Assembly (NCBI RefSeq): GCF_004801295.1
Contig: NZ_SSOC01000008.1
Location: 1 to 64,000 of the forward strand
Length of the DNA: 64,000 bases
Source of the DNA: Pseudothauera nasutitermitis
GTDB lineage: Bacteria; Pseudomonadota; Gammaproteobacteria; Burkholderiales; Rhodocyclaceae
Direction: 5' to 3'
Below are positions 1 through 11,278 of this stretch, in pieces (the first letter of the stretch is position 1; each line of letters begins with the position of its first letter). Under the pieces are notes generated by a model, which saw only the letters and a program-made list of their open reading frames with translations, was not told the DNA's origin and searched no databases. Both the position numbers and the translations under genes were made by a program.

Positions 1-1161
1 CGCCTCGCCGGCCGGCAGCGCGCGGGCGCGCGAGGCGCCGCCTCCGCCGCCGCCCAGCGGTCCGCCGAGCGGCGCAGGCATTTCCGGGCGGAAGGCGAAC
101 AGGCGCAGCAGGGTCATCGTGAAGCCGGCCTGCTCGTCGGGCGCCAGGGCCAGTTCGTCGCGCCCGTGGATGGCGATCTGATAGGCCAGTTGCAGGTATT
201 CTGCGTCGAAGGCGTCGGCGTACGGCTGCAGGCGGGCGCGTTCGGCCTCGTCGGCGATCGCGCCCGGGGCGAACTGCAGCACCGCCACGCGATGCAGCAG
301 CGCGGACAGGGCCTGCAGCGCGGCATCGAAGGACAGGCTGCGCGTGGCCATGTTGTCGGCCACCGCCAGCAGGGCCTCCACGTCGTTGGCGTGCAGCGCG
401 TCGAACACCGCGTAGAGGTGGTCGTCGCCCACCGTGCCGAGCATGTGGGTGACCTGCTCTTCCTCCACCTTGCCGGCGCCGTGGGCGATGGCCTGGTCGA
501 GCAGCGACAGCGCGTCGCGCATCGAACCGCTGGCGGCCTTGGCCAGATGGCGCAGCGCGGGCGCCTCGAAGGGCACCGCCTCGGCCTGCAGGATGCGGGT
601 GAGGTGGTCGACGATGTGGCCGGGCGGCATTTGCTTGAGGTTGAACTGCAGGCAGCGCGACAACACGGTCACCGGAATCTTCTGCGGATCGGTGGTGGCC
701 AGGATGAACTTGACGTGTTCGGGCGGCTCTTCCAGGGTCTTCAGCATGGCGTTGAAGGCGTGCCCGGTGAGCATGTGCACTTCGTCGATCATGTAGACCT
801 TGTAGCGCCCCTGGGTGGGCGCATACACCGCCTTGTCGAGCAGCGCGGCCATGTCGTCCACGCCGCGGTTGGAGGCGGCGTCCATCTCGACGTAGTCGGG
901 GAAGCGGTCGGCGTCGATGGCCCGGCAGGCGGCGCATTCGCCACAGGGTTCGGCGGTGACGCCGGTCTCGCAGTTGAGCGCCTTGGCAAGGATGCGGCTG
1001 ATGGTAGTCTTGCCCACCCCGCGCGTGCCGGTGAACAGCCAGGCGTGGTGCAGCCGCCCGGTGGCCAGCGCGTGGGAAAGCGCCCGGACGACGTGCTCCT
1101 GGCCGACCAGCGTGCCGAAGGATTTCGGCCGCCACTTGCGCGCGAGTACCTGATAGCTCAT
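1..1161 (-). CDS. dnaX: DNA polymerase III subunits gamma and tau, N-terminal part (cut by window start)
   Basis: Clamp-loader ATPase of the replicative polymerase. The 387 visible codons begin MSYQVLARKWRPKSF, the invariant DnaX start. Walker A is GTRGVGKT, a zinc module follows (C-x8-C-x2-C-x2-C), Walker B is DEVHML, and the sensor-1/SRC region reads TDPQKIPVTVLSRC. The AAA+ domains II and III continue to a glycine- and alanine-rich linker at the window edge, so the tau-specific C-terminus lies outside. The ATG at 1159-1161 is the only sensible start because the family N-terminus matches from its first residue. Its usual neighbour, the SRP RNA gene, is 7.5 kb away on the same strand, separated by plus-strand genes. 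Confidence 0.97.
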   Translation of the reverse strand, partial: MSYQVLARKWRPKSFGTLVGQEHVVRALSHALATGRLHHAWLFTGTRGVGKTTISRILAKALNCETGVTAEPCGECAACRAIDADRFPDYVEMDAASNRGVDDMAALLDKAVYAPTQGRYKVYMIDEVHMLTGHAFNAMLKTLEEPPEHVKFILATTDPQKIPVTVLSRCLQFNLKQMPPGHIVDHLTRILQAEAVPFEAPALRHLAKAASGSMRDALSLLDQAIAHGAGKVEEEQVTHMLGTVGDDHLYAVFDALHANDVEALLAVADNMATRSLSFDAALQALSALLHRVAVLQFAPGAIADEAERARLQPYADAFDAEYLQLAYQIAIHGRDELALAPDEQAGFTMTLLRLFAFRPEMPAPLGGPLGGGGGGASRARALPAGEA

Positions 1162-1218
1162 GGTGGGCGATTCTAACAGAGGGGGGCATCGGCCCGCGTG
1201 ATCGGCCGGAATGAAGCG

Positions 1219-1284
1219 ATAGTCAAAAACAATCTATCAAATTTGATCAATCCATTTGAACTATCGAAAAGGATTGCCTATTGT
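1219..1284 (+). promoter_or_regulatory. katG promoter with an OxyR-like upstream element
   Basis: A -35 box TTGAAC (1256-1261) and a -10 box TATTGT (1279-1284) are separated by 17 bases. The AT-rich stretch just upstream holds ATAG at 1219 and CTAT at 1234 and 1261. Read in the OxyR register (four tetrads every 11 bases from 1219) it gives ATAG/CAAT/ATTT/CCAT, 12 of 16 consensus positions. The 16 bases CGATAGTCAAAAACAA recur inverted in front of the ZIP gene. OxyR is the known activator of katG in many proteobacteria; assigning it here is inference. Confidence 0.55.
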
Positions 1285-1331
1285 TCACTCACCGGCCAGA
1301 TTTGATCCGGTCCGCATACAGGGAGCAGAGG

Positions 1332-1412
1332 ATGAACGAGCCCGTATCCGTCTATGCCCAGCTTTTCGAGCTGCTCTGTACCGTCTGTGCCGACTTCGCC
1401 CAGACGGTCTGA
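1332..1412 (+). CDS. Small ORF in the katG leader (26 aa)
   Basis: An ATG preceded by a purine-rich GGGAGCAGAGG opens a 26-codon frame beginning [10 protein letters not shown] and ending in a short segment with two cysteines (CTVCADF). It lies between the katG promoter and the katG start, with 45 bases to katG. It could be a leader peptide, a small protein, or chance. I recognise no family. The well-placed ribosome binding site is the main argument for it. Confidence 0.35.
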   Translation: MNEPVSVYAQLFELLCTVCADFAQTV

Positions 1413-3650
<2,238 letters not shown>

Positions 3651-3657
3651 CCCCGGA

Positions 3658-3692
3658 GGCACGCCCCGTGGCCGGCGGCCACGGGGCGTGCC
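3658..3692 (+). terminator. Perfect 16-bp hairpin after katG
   Basis: Arms 3658-3673 and 3677-3692 are exact inverted repeats with a GGC loop, starting 8 bases after the katG stop. There is no clear T-run after it, so it may act as a transcript-end stabiliser or a weak terminator. Confidence 0.6.
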
Positions 3693-3808
3693 CTCCGACC
3701 GAACTGGTTGTCGTTTGTCGCAGCCGCTGGCGGGGCGCATCGCCCCCCAGCGGCTTGCAAGCTCCGGCCCGCCGTGGCCTCTCACCTGCAGCAGGAAAGA
3801 GGAAAGCG

Positions 3809-5029
3809 ATGGAACAGGCAAGCTCCGCAAACCACACCCCGCAACGCCGCGCAGCCCGGGCGGCCCCCGCCCAACGGCCCGGTCCCGGCAAGCCGCGCCG
3901 CGGCAGCCACAACGCGCTCAAGGCAATGGCCGACCTGCTCGCCGAGGCCGACGTCGAGGTCAACGGCGAGCGCCCGTGGGATCTCACCATCCACCACCCG
4001 CAGACCGCCGAGCGCATCCTCGGCGCCGGCAGCCTCGGCCTGGGCGAGAGCTACATGGACGGCTGGTGGGACTGCGAGCAGCTGGACGAATTCATCGCCC
4101 GCGTGCTGCGCGCCCGCCTGGATGAACGCGTCGGCAACACCGCCCTGCTGGTCCAGGGCCTGCGCGCCCGCCTGCTCAATCTGCAGAACCGCAAGCGCGC
4201 CTGGCGCGTCGGCGAGGTGCATTACGACACCGGCAACGATTTCTTCGAGGCCATGCTCGACCCTTCCATGGCCTACACCTGCGGCTACTGGAAGGACGCC
4301 GGCACGCTGGCCGAGGCGCAGACCGCCAAGCTCGAACTGATCTGCCGCAAGCTCGGTCTGCGCCCCGGCATGCGCCTGCTCGACATCGGCTGCGGCTGGG
4401 GCAGCCTGATGAAGCACGCCGCCGAGCACCACGGCGTGTCCTGCGTCGGCCTGACCATCTCGCGCGAGCAGGCCGAACTGGGCCGCGCGCGCTGCGCCGG
4501 CCTGCCGGTGGAGTTCCGCCTGGAGGATTACCGCCAGTTCGGCGCCGGAGGCGAAGAACGCTTCGACCGTGTGGCCTCCATCGGCATGTTCGAGCACGTC
4601 GGCCACAAGAACCACCGCCAGTTCTTCCAGGTCGCCCGCCGCTGCCTGGCGGACGACGGCCTGTTCCTGCTGCACACCATCGGCAAGAACCGGCGCGGCA
4701 CGCCCACCGACCCGTGGATCGACCGCTACATCTTCCCCAATGGCGACCTGCCCGCGCTCGGCCAGATCGCCGACGCCAGCGAATCCACCTTCGTCGTCGA
4801 GGACGTGCACAACTTCGGTGCCGACTACGACCACACGCTGATGGCCTGGCACGCCAACTTCGAGGCCGCCTGGCCGCGCTTCGCCGCCATCTACGGCGAA
4901 CGCTTCCGGCGCATGTGGCGCTACTACCTGCTGGCCTGCGCCGGCACCTTCCGCGCGCGCAGCAACCAGCTCTGGCAAGTGATGCTCTCGCCGTACGGCG
5001 CCCGGGGCGGCTACCGGCGGCCCGAATGA
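3809..5029 (+). CDS. cfa: Cyclopropane-fatty-acyl-phospholipid synthase
   Basis: Transfers a methylene group from S-adenosylmethionine to the double bond of unsaturated acyl chains in membrane phospholipids, a stationary-phase and acid/oxidative-stress adaptation. The 406 aa contain SYMDGWW (81-87), the family signature [12 protein letters not shown] (139-150) and the SAM motif I LDIGCGWG (191-198), then the MFEHVG and YIFPNG blocks. The first 35 residues are a basic, proline-rich extension. ATG 3809 is preceded by GAGGAAAG; longer in-frame starts run back into katG. It follows katG in the same direction after a strong hairpin, and the ZIP promoter element begins at its stop codon. Confidence 0.95.
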   Translation: MEQASSANHTPQRRAARAAPAQRPGPGKPRRGSHNALKAMADLLAEADVEVNGERPWDLTIHHPQTAERILGAGSLGLGESYMDGWWDCEQLDEFIARVLRARLDERVGNTALLVQGLRARLLNLQNRKRAWRVGEVHYDTGNDFFEAMLDPSMAYTCGYWKDAGTLAEAQTAKLELICRKLGLRPGMRLLDIGCGWGSLMKHAAEHHGVSCVGLTISREQAELGRARCAGLPVEFRLEDYRQFGAGGEERFDRVASIGMFEHVGHKNHRQFFQVARRCLADDGLFLLHTIGKNRRGTPTDPWIDRYIFPNGDLPALGQIADASESTFVVEDVHNFGADYDHTLMAWHANFEAAWPRFAAIYGERFRRMWRYYLLACAGTFRARSNQLWQVMLSPYGARGGYRRPE

Positions 5030-5100
5030 TCAATTTTGTTTTTGACTATCGAAACATTTGAATCATTCAATTTGAACTATCATAAATCCGGCACCATCAT
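5027..5100 (+). promoter_or_regulatory. ZIP gene promoter sharing sequence with the katG promoter
   Basis: TGATCAAT (5027-5034), CTATCGAAA (from 5046) and TTTGAACTATC (5071-5081) all recur in the katG promoter. The 16 bases TTGTTTTTGACTATCG (5036-5051) are the exact inverse of 1217-1232. A -35 TTGAAC (5072-5077) and a weak -10 CATCAT (5095-5100), 17 bases apart, repeat the katG layout. The best OxyR register scores only 11 of 16, so the regulator is uncertain. Confidence 0.5.
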
Positions 5101-5152
5101 GAACACATCGGGGCCGCTCGCCTGCCCGTGTCTGTTCAACCGGAGATCGACC

Positions 5153-6040
5153 ATGGTCACACGCATCGCCCGCCTGCACCTCCAGCCCGCCAGCCCGGCC
5201 GGCCTCGCCCGCGCCGTGGCCGGCTGGGGCATCGCCGTGCTCGGCCTGGTCCTGCTGGCCCTGCGTGCCGCCGATGCCCTCCCCGCCTTCGAAGGCCCGC
5301 TGCGCGACGCAGCCAGCGGCGGCGCCATGGCTGCCCTGGCCACCGCGCTGGGCGCCCTGCCGGTGCTGGTCACCCGGCGCATCGGCGCGGGCGTGCAAGG
5401 CATGCTGCTCGGCTTCGGCGCCGGGGTAATGCTCGCCGCCAGCGTGTTCTCGCTGCTGCTGCCCGGCTTCGACGCGGCCCAGGCGCTCGGCGCCACCCGC
5501 AACGCCGCCGTGTTCACCGTGGCCGCCGCCCTGCTCGCCGGCGCGCTCGCCCTGCTCGCGCTCGACCGCACGCTGCCGCACAGCCATGCGCCGGACGGCC
5601 AGCGCTCGGCCAAGGCAGTGTGGCTGTTCGTGTTCGCCATCGCCGTGCACAACATCCCGGAAGGCCTCGCCATCGGCGTGTCCGCCGGCGAAACGAGCGG
5701 CAACGCGGTGGCCACCGGCATCTCGCTGCAGAACGTGCCGGAAGGGCTGATCGTCGCCATCGCCCTGGTCGCCGCCGGCTACCGCCGCCTGTTCGCCTTC
5801 GCGGTGGCCGCGCTCTCCGGTCTGGTGGAACCGGCGGCCGCGCTGGTTGGCTCGGCGGCGGTCACCCAGTCGGCCGCACTGCTGCCCTGGGGCCTGGGCG
5901 CGGCGGCCGGCGCGATGCTCTTCGTGGTCAGCCACGAGATCATTCCCGAGTCGCACCGGCGCGGGCATGAGACGCTGGCCACCGGCGGACTGGTCGCCGG
6001 CTTCGTGGGCATGATGCTGATGGACAGCCTGCTGGCCTGA
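5153..6040 (+). CDS. ZIP family divalent metal transporter
   Basis: Inner-membrane importer for zinc or a similar divalent metal (Mn, Fe), GufA-like branch. The 295 aa give about eight hydrophobic segments. The binuclear metal site motifs are HNIPEG (166-171, TM4) and NVPEG (194-198, TM5), separated from TM3 by a short loop with HSH (143-145). ATG 5153 has GGAG 8 bases upstream; an in-frame ATG at 5099 would lie inside the predicted -10 box. Substrate cannot be told from sequence; a promoter element shared with katG would fit a role in peroxide defence such as manganese or zinc supply. Confidence 0.9.
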   Translation: MVTRIARLHLQPASPAGLARAVAGWGIAVLGLVLLALRAADALPAFEGPLRDAASGGAMAALATALGALPVLVTRRIGAGVQGMLLGFGAGVMLAASVFSLLLPGFDAAQALGATRNAAVFTVAAALLAGALALLALDRTLPHSHAPDGQRSAKAVWLFVFAIAVHNIPEGLAIGVSAGETSGNAVATGISLQNVPEGLIVAIALVAAGYRRLFAFAVAALSGLVEPAAALVGSAAVTQSAALLPWGLGAAAGAMLFVVSHEIIPESHRRGHETLATGGLVAGFVGMMLMDSLLA

Positions 6041-6291
6041 ACCGCTTTCCCCAAGTCCGGAGAGCCCCAGCCGAAACCCGGCTGACGCCGGCGCCCTCAT
6101 CGGGGTGGCGGCCGCCGTGTCCGCGCATTCCGCCGCCGGACGGATGGCCGCCCCGCCCCTCCCGTCCCCATGCAGCCCCGCAGCCGTCCGGCAATCTCGG
6201 ACAGGCGTCCACCCGGGCCGCGCGTGACTTGCCGGATACGCTGCCCGCCCGGACGCATAGCCCCCACATGGGAATGAACATTAAGACAAAT
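6041..6291. other. Intergenic region between ZIP and TonB receptor genes
   Basis: GC-rich, no convincing frame. A small hairpin AGCCG-aaac-CGGCT lies about 25 bases after the ZIP stop and could be a weak terminator. The AT-rich part that follows holds the promoter and Fur-like box of the next gene. Confidence 0.5.
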
Positions 6292-6310
6292 TAATCTGAT
6301 TATCATTCTC
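6292..6310 (+). promoter_or_regulatory. Fur-like box upstream of the TonB receptor
   Basis: The sequence contains GATTATCATTCTC, matching 11 of 13 positions of the right part of the 19-base Fur consensus and 13 of 19 overall. It sits in an AT-rich island about 70 bases before the receptor start, where an iron-responsive repressor would be expected. Confidence 0.55.
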
Positions 6311-6377
6311 AACAATATAAGATTTTGCTCTTGAGGCAGGTCCTCCGACCTCGACATCTTCCTCAGGAGCAACCCAT

Positions 6378-8588
6378 ATGCCCCAGCTTTCCAAGGCCCC
6401 CTGGCTCGGCTTCCTGCTGCTCGGCCCCTCCCTGGCGCTGGCCGAAGCCGCCCCGGTCACACTGCAAGACATCGAAGTCACCGCCACCGTGGACGCGGCC
6501 GGCCCGCCCACCACCACCACCAGCACCGATGCGGAGACGCTGGAGAAGCGCTTCATCCGCAGCTTCGAGGACCTGGGCCGCCGCGCCGAGCCCGGCGTGA
6601 ACTTCGACCGCGACAGCCAGAGCATCAATATCCGCGGTCTCGACCGCGATCGCGTGCACACCACCATCGACGGCATCCGCGTGCCCTGGCTGAACGACTC
6701 CATCCGCGGCGTGTCGGGCGGGCTCGACGCCGTCGATTTCCACAGCTTGTCGGCGGTCGACATCGTTCGCGGCGCCAATTCCAGCCAGGCCGGCTCGGGC
6801 GCGCTCGGCGGAAGCGTCCGCCTGTACACCCTCGACCCCGAGGATCTGCTGAGCGGCGACAGGAAATTCGGCAGCCTGATCAAGGGCGACTACGACAGCG
6901 CCGACAAGAGCCGGGGACTGAATGCGGCGCTCGCCGGGCGTTTCAATGACACCACGTGGCTGTTCCAGCTCGGCCTGCGCACCGGCCACGAACTGGAAAC
7001 CCGCGGCAGCGTGGGCGGCTATGGCAACCTGCGCACCGAGGCGCTGCCCGCCGACCTGGACCAGCGCAGCGCGCTGTTCAAGCTCCGCCAGCGGCTGGCG
7101 GGCGGGCACCGCCTGGGACTGACCGCCGAACTGTTCGAGCGCGAGCAGGACATCGACAACCGCATCAACCAAGGCACGGTGAATACGACTTCGCCCCAAT
7201 ACGCCCTGGGCCAGAACACCTCGAGGGAAAGCAACGAGCGCAAGCGCGTGTCCATCGATCACCTCTACCAGGCTCCGGACGGCGACGCGTTGGTGGACAG
7301 CGCCGAAACGATCCTCTATTGGCAGAAGGTTCGCCGCGAGGACCGCCAGCGCGCCTACCGCCTGGGTACCGTGGCCGGTCCATTCGGACGGACCAACGAA
7401 ATCGAGAAGACCCAGTACGGGATCACCTCCACGCTATCGAAGAAACGCGCCAACCACGGTCTGTCCGCTGGCATCGAATGGAGCCGCAGCACCACCGAGC
7501 AATACAGCGCCGGCTACGACAGTTGCCCGAAACCGCTGCTGCCGCCCCCCGCCACCCCGTTCGGCCTGTACTACTCCTGCCTGAACCTGCACACCAACCA
7601 GGCCGAGATGCCGAAGACGCCGGGCACCTCGTGGGCGCTCTTCCTGAAGGACGAGATCGCGCTGAACGACGCCCTGTCCCTGACCCCCGGACTGCGCTAC
7701 GACAGCTACCGCTTCGACCCCCGGCGCACCAGCGACTACGGGCAGAACGACAATCCCAGCATCCTCAAGGACAACGAGGATTCCAAGCTGTCGGGCAGCC
7801 TGCTGCTCACCTGGCGGGTCAATCCGCGGGCAACCCTGTACGCCCAATGGGCACAAGGCTTCAAGGCGCCGGACGCCAACGAGTTGTACACCACCTTCAT
7901 CAACACCGGGGTGGGCTACGCCCAGATGGGCAATCCCAACCTGAAGCCGGAGGAAAGCACCGGCTATGAAATCGGCGCGCGCCTGGGCGACGAAAAGCTC
8001 GGCGGCTCGCTGAGCCTGTTCGACAACCGCTACAGGCACTTCATCGACACCATCGCCGCGAACCCGGAGGACTACGGGCTCTCGCCGGGCGATTTCGCCT
8101 ACGGCGTAGGCGCGCTGGGCAACCGCGACAAGGTACGCATCTACGGCGCAGAGGCCGCGGCGCACTGGGCATTCATGCCGCACTGGCGGCTCTGGGGGTC
8201 GCTCGCGTGGGCCGTCGGCAAGGATCGTGGCACGAAGCAGCACCTCAATTCCATCGCCCCGCTCACCGGCATCGTCGGCCTCGGCTATGCGCGCGACCAT
8301 TACGGCGCCGATCTGCTGCTGACCGCCGCCAGGGCACGCAACAAGGTGGAAGACGATGCCGTGGACTTCAAGACGCCCGGCTACGGCGTGGTCGACCTGA
8401 CCGGCTACTGGCAGCCTCCGGCACTGAAAGGCGTCCGCCTGCAGGCCGGTCTGTTCAATCTGTTCGACAAGAAATACTGGAATGCGCTGAACGTGCCCGA
8501 TGGCAGCACGGTCGGCACACCCCAGCCCGACGACTACTACAGCGAACCCGGCCGCAGTTTCCGCATCGCGCTTTCCTGGCGGTACTGA
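6378..8588 (+). CDS. TonB-dependent outer-membrane receptor, heme/hemoglobin receptor-like
   Basis: Energy-coupled outer-membrane importer, probably for iron or heme. The 736 aa have a signal peptide (cleavage near LALAEA, residue 23), an early plug domain with TLQDIEVTAT and INIRGLDRDRV, and a 22-strand barrel ending in an aromatic residue (SWRY). GFKAPDANELY and MGNPNLKPEES correspond to the FRAP and NPNL boxes of heme receptors, but no histidine lies between them, so heme specificity is uncertain. AGGAG precedes ATG 6378. A Fur-like box lies upstream and a 13-bp hairpin downstream. No TonB, ExbB or ExbD gene is nearby. Confidence 0.88.
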   Translation: MPQLSKAPWLGFLLLGPSLALAEAAPVTLQDIEVTATVDAAGPPTTTTSTDAETLEKRFIRSFEDLGRRAEPGVNFDRDSQSINIRGLDRDRVHTTIDGIRVPWLNDSIRGVSGGLDAVDFHSLSAVDIVRGANSSQAGSGALGGSVRLYTLDPEDLLSGDRKFGSLIKGDYDSADKSRGLNAALAGRFNDTTWLFQLGLRTGHELETRGSVGGYGNLRTEALPADLDQRSALFKLRQRLAGGHRLGLTAELFEREQDIDNRINQGTVNTTSPQYALGQNTSRESNERKRVSIDHLYQAPDGDALVDSAETILYWQKVRREDRQRAYRLGTVAGPFGRTNEIEKTQYGITSTLSKKRANHGLSAGIEWSRSTTEQYSAGYDSCPKPLLPPPATPFGLYYSCLNLHTNQAEMPKTPGTSWALFLKDEIALNDALSLTPGLRYDSYRFDPRRTSDYGQNDNPSILKDNEDSKLSGSLLLTWRVNPRATLYAQWAQGFKAPDANELYTTFINTGVGYAQMGNPNLKPEESTGYEIGARLGDEKLGGSLSLFDNRYRHFIDTIAANPEDYGLSPGDFAYGVGALGNRDKVRIYGAEAAAHWAFMPHWRLWGSLAWAVGKDRGTKQHLNSIAPLTGIVGLGYARDHYGADLLLTAARARNKVEDDAVDFKTPGYGVVDLTGYWQPPALKGVRLQAGLFNLFDKKYWNALNVPDGSTVGTPQPDDYYSEPGRSFRIALSWRY

Positions 8589-8627
8589 ACGCCGCGCCGC
8601 GCACCGGAAGCGGTCCGCAGAAAATGG

Positions 8628-8662
8628 AAACGCCGGATGCTCATACAGGGCATCCGGCGTTT
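8628..8662. terminator. Bidirectional hairpin between TonB receptor and SRP RNA genes
   Basis: Arms 8628-8640 and 8650-8662 form a perfect 13-bp stem with a 9-base loop. On the minus strand it is followed by TTTCCATTTTC, which suits termination of the SRP RNA; on the plus strand it can end the receptor transcript. Confidence 0.7.
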
Positions 8663-8680
8663 GCGCATCCGGGGTGGCGA

Positions 8681-8780
<100 letters not shown>

Positions 8781-8865
8781 ATTGTAGCAGTACCAGCCCG
8801 GCGGCGCATCGACGGGCGTCGCGGCCTATACTTGGCCTTTTCCCGTTTTCCTGCACGGAGCCCGG

Positions 8866-9687
8866 ATGAACGCGCAAGCCCGCCTGAACGCCCGCTACGG
8901 CAACGACACCCTGCCCGCCCCGGCCGCCTGGACGCCGGTGATCGACCACCTGCTCGGCCACCGTTCGGTACGCCACTACCTGCCCGACGCGGTCTCCAAC
9001 GAACAACTCGCTGCCATCGTCGCCGCCGCGCAGTCGGCGGCCACCTCGTCCAACCTGCAGACCTGGAGCGTGATCGCCGTGCGCGACGCCGGCACCCGCG
9101 CGGCGCTCGCCGAATGCGCCGGCGGCCAGGCGCACGTGCGCGAGGCCCCGCTGCAACTGGTGTGGCTGGCCGACCTGGCGCGCCTGGCCCACATCGCCGA
9201 CCGCGCCGGCCGGCCGCGCGAAGGGCTGGAATATCTGGAGATGTTCGTGCTGGCCGCCATCGATGCCGCGCTGGCCGCGCAGAACGCGCTGGCCGCGGCC
9301 GAATCCCTGGGGCTGGCCGGCTGCTACATCGGCGGCCTGCGCAACCAGCCCGAACGCGTGGCCGAACTGCTTGGCCTGCCGCCGCGCGTGTTCGCCGTGT
9401 TCGGCATGACGCTGGGCAGCGAAGATCCGGCCAGGCCGGCGGCGGTGAAGCCGCGCCTTCCGCAGGAGGTGGTGCTGCATCAGGAGCGCTACCGCCCGGT
9501 GGCCGAACAGCAGCCCGGCATCGACGCCTACGACGCAGCCATGGCGGCCTTCTACGCCGCGCAGGGCATGAACGTGCACGGCACCTGGGGCGTGCATTCG
9601 GTCAAGCGCGTCGCCGACGGCCAGGCGCTCACCGGCCGCGACCGGCTCGCCGAGGCGCTGCACGCGCTGGGCTTCGGCCTCAGGTAA
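8866..9687 (+). CDS. NfsA-like NAD(P)H-dependent nitroreductase (FMN)
   Basis: Flavoenzyme of the oxygen-insensitive nitroreductase / flavin reductase family, reducing nitroaromatics, quinones or flavins in the cytoplasm. The 273 aa show the FMN-binding N-terminus HRSVRHYLPD and SAATSSNLQTW, and the central AAESLGLAGCYIGGLRN block followed by VFAVFGMTLG, as in NfsA/Frp. ATG 8866 follows CACGGAGCCCGG. The next gene starts 20 bases after its stop and may be co-transcribed. The physiological substrate is unknown. Confidence 0.9.
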   Translation: MNAQARLNARYGNDTLPAPAAWTPVIDHLLGHRSVRHYLPDAVSNEQLAAIVAAAQSAATSSNLQTWSVIAVRDAGTRAALAECAGGQAHVREAPLQLVWLADLARLAHIADRAGRPREGLEYLEMFVLAAIDAALAAQNALAAAESLGLAGCYIGGLRNQPERVAELLGLPPRVFAVFGMTLGSEDPARPAAVKPRLPQEVVLHQERYRPVAEQQPGIDAYDAAMAAFYAAQGMNVHGTWGVHSVKRVADGQALTGRDRLAEALHALGFGLR

Positions 9688-9707
9688 GCCTCCCCACGTT
9701 CACGCCC

Positions 9708-11132
9708 ATGGAACCGAAGACGATGCGCACCCGCGACAACTCGCTGACCACCGACCAGAAAGCCCTGCAGATCAATCTGGACAAGTTCAAGTACGGCTCC
9801 ATCGTGGAGATCGGCGCCGGCCAGGAGGTGGCGCGCCGCTTCTTCCAGGTGGGCGCGGCCGCCGGCACCGTCGCCAAGACCATGTCGGCCTACGACATGG
9901 CGGTCAGCGACGCCATCTACGGCCACGCCGACCGCTACGTGGGGCGCACGCGGCTGATGCAGATGCTCGACAAGGAATTCGCCCAGGTGGTCGAACGCCT
10001 CACCGATCTGCGCCCCAGGAACACCACCTTCTTCGCCTATGCCGCCACGGTGACCGCGCGCAGCTACAAGCAGCAGAACGAATGCCACGGCTGGATCGGC
10101 ATCCGCCTGCAACTGCACCCCGGCGCTGCGCCCAGCGACGTGATTCTGCACGTGCGCATGCTCGATGCCACCAACGCGCAGCAGTCGGAAGCCCTCGGCA
10201 TTCTCGGCGTGAACCTGATCCACGGCGCGTTCTTCCAGCACGGCCGGCCGGAATGGATCGTCGAGGGCCTGGCCGACGGCCTCGGCTCGGACCGCATCGA
10301 GGTGGACCTGATCCACTTCGCCGGCCCTTATTTCGAGGACGTGGAAAACCGCCTGATGAACCTGCACCTGATCCGCAGCTGGCTGACCCGCGCGGTGGTG
10401 TTCGACCCCAACGGCCAGGTGGTGGTGCCCGGCGAGCTGTTCTACCGCAAGCCGGTGCTGGTCATGCGCGGCAGTTTCAACCCGCTCACCCGCGTCACCC
10501 TGGACATGCTGCAGGCCGGCCAGCAACGCTTCGCCAGCCTGCAGGGCGTCGAGGAAGACCGGCTGGTCTCGCTGGCCGAGATCACCATGAACACCCTGTC
10601 GAGCGGCGGCGAGCCGAACGACGCCGACGTGCTCGCGCGCATCGACCTGCTCGCCTCGCAGGGCTGTACGGTGATGATTTCCGACTACGTGCGCTTCTTC
10701 CGCCTGCGCGCCTACCTGCGGCGCTACACCCAGCAACCCATCGGCATCGTGCTGTCGGTGCGCGATTTCGACTTCCTGTTCGACGAGAAGTATTACGAGG
10801 GGCTGGAGGGCGGCATCCTGGAAGCCTTCGGCAAGCTGTTCCCGGACAACACCCACGTCTATGTCTACCCGTCGCGCCCGGCCACCGGCGCGCCGCTAGT
10901 CACCCTGGACAACGTGCAGGTGCCCGCGCACCTGCGCCACCTGCTCGCCCACCTTGTAGACAACGACAAGCTGGTGTCCATCGACCCGCTGGACGAGGCG
11001 CATCTGCACATCGACGCCAACCACGTGCTGGCCGAACTGCGCCGCGGCCGCGGCGGATGGGAGCGCGAGGTGCCGGACGAAGTCGCCCGGCTGATCGTCG
11101 AGCGCCGCCTGCTCGGCTTCGACGGCGCCTGA
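9708..11132 (+). CDS. Conserved-looking cytoplasmic protein of unknown function (474 aa)
   Basis: I do not recognise a family. The protein has no signal peptide or membrane segment and a balanced, globular composition. The first part has GQEVARRFFQVGAAAGTVAK and repeated YG/RY motifs. The middle includes FYRKPVLVMRGSFNPLTRVT, and the C-terminal part is rich in aromatic residues (DYVRFFRLRAYLRRY). Codon use is strongly GC3 like its neighbours, so it is surely coding. An alternative start is the ATG 15 bases downstream. It lies 20 bases after the nitroreductase, suggesting a shared transcript. Confidence 0.85.
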   Translation: MEPKTMRTRDNSLTTDQKALQINLDKFKYGSIVEIGAGQEVARRFFQVGAAAGTVAKTMSAYDMAVSDAIYGHADRYVGRTRLMQMLDKEFAQVVERLTDLRPRNTTFFAYAATVTARSYKQQNECHGWIGIRLQLHPGAAPSDVILHVRMLDATNAQQSEALGILGVNLIHGAFFQHGRPEWIVEGLADGLGSDRIEVDLIHFAGPYFEDVENRLMNLHLIRSWLTRAVVFDPNGQVVVPGELFYRKPVLVMRGSFNPLTRVTLDMLQAGQQRFASLQGVEEDRLVSLAEITMNTLSSGGEPNDADVLARIDLLASQGCTVMISDYVRFFRLRAYLRRYTQQPIGIVLSVRDFDFLFDEKYYEGLEGGILEAFGKLFPDNTHVYVYPSRPATGAPLVTLDNVQVPAHLRHLLAHLVDNDKLVSIDPLDEAHLHIDANHVLAELRRGRGGWEREVPDEVARLIVERRLLGFDGA

Positions 11133-11278
11133 ACAGGCCCGCCCGCACGGGCATGCGCCACACCGGCCACGCACGGCGGCTCGCAGGCCTTGGTCATTCG
11201 ACGTATCATCCGCATGACATCCCACCTTCGATGTCCGGCGGACCGTCCGCCGCCATGCCTCGTTCCAGGACCGCATCG

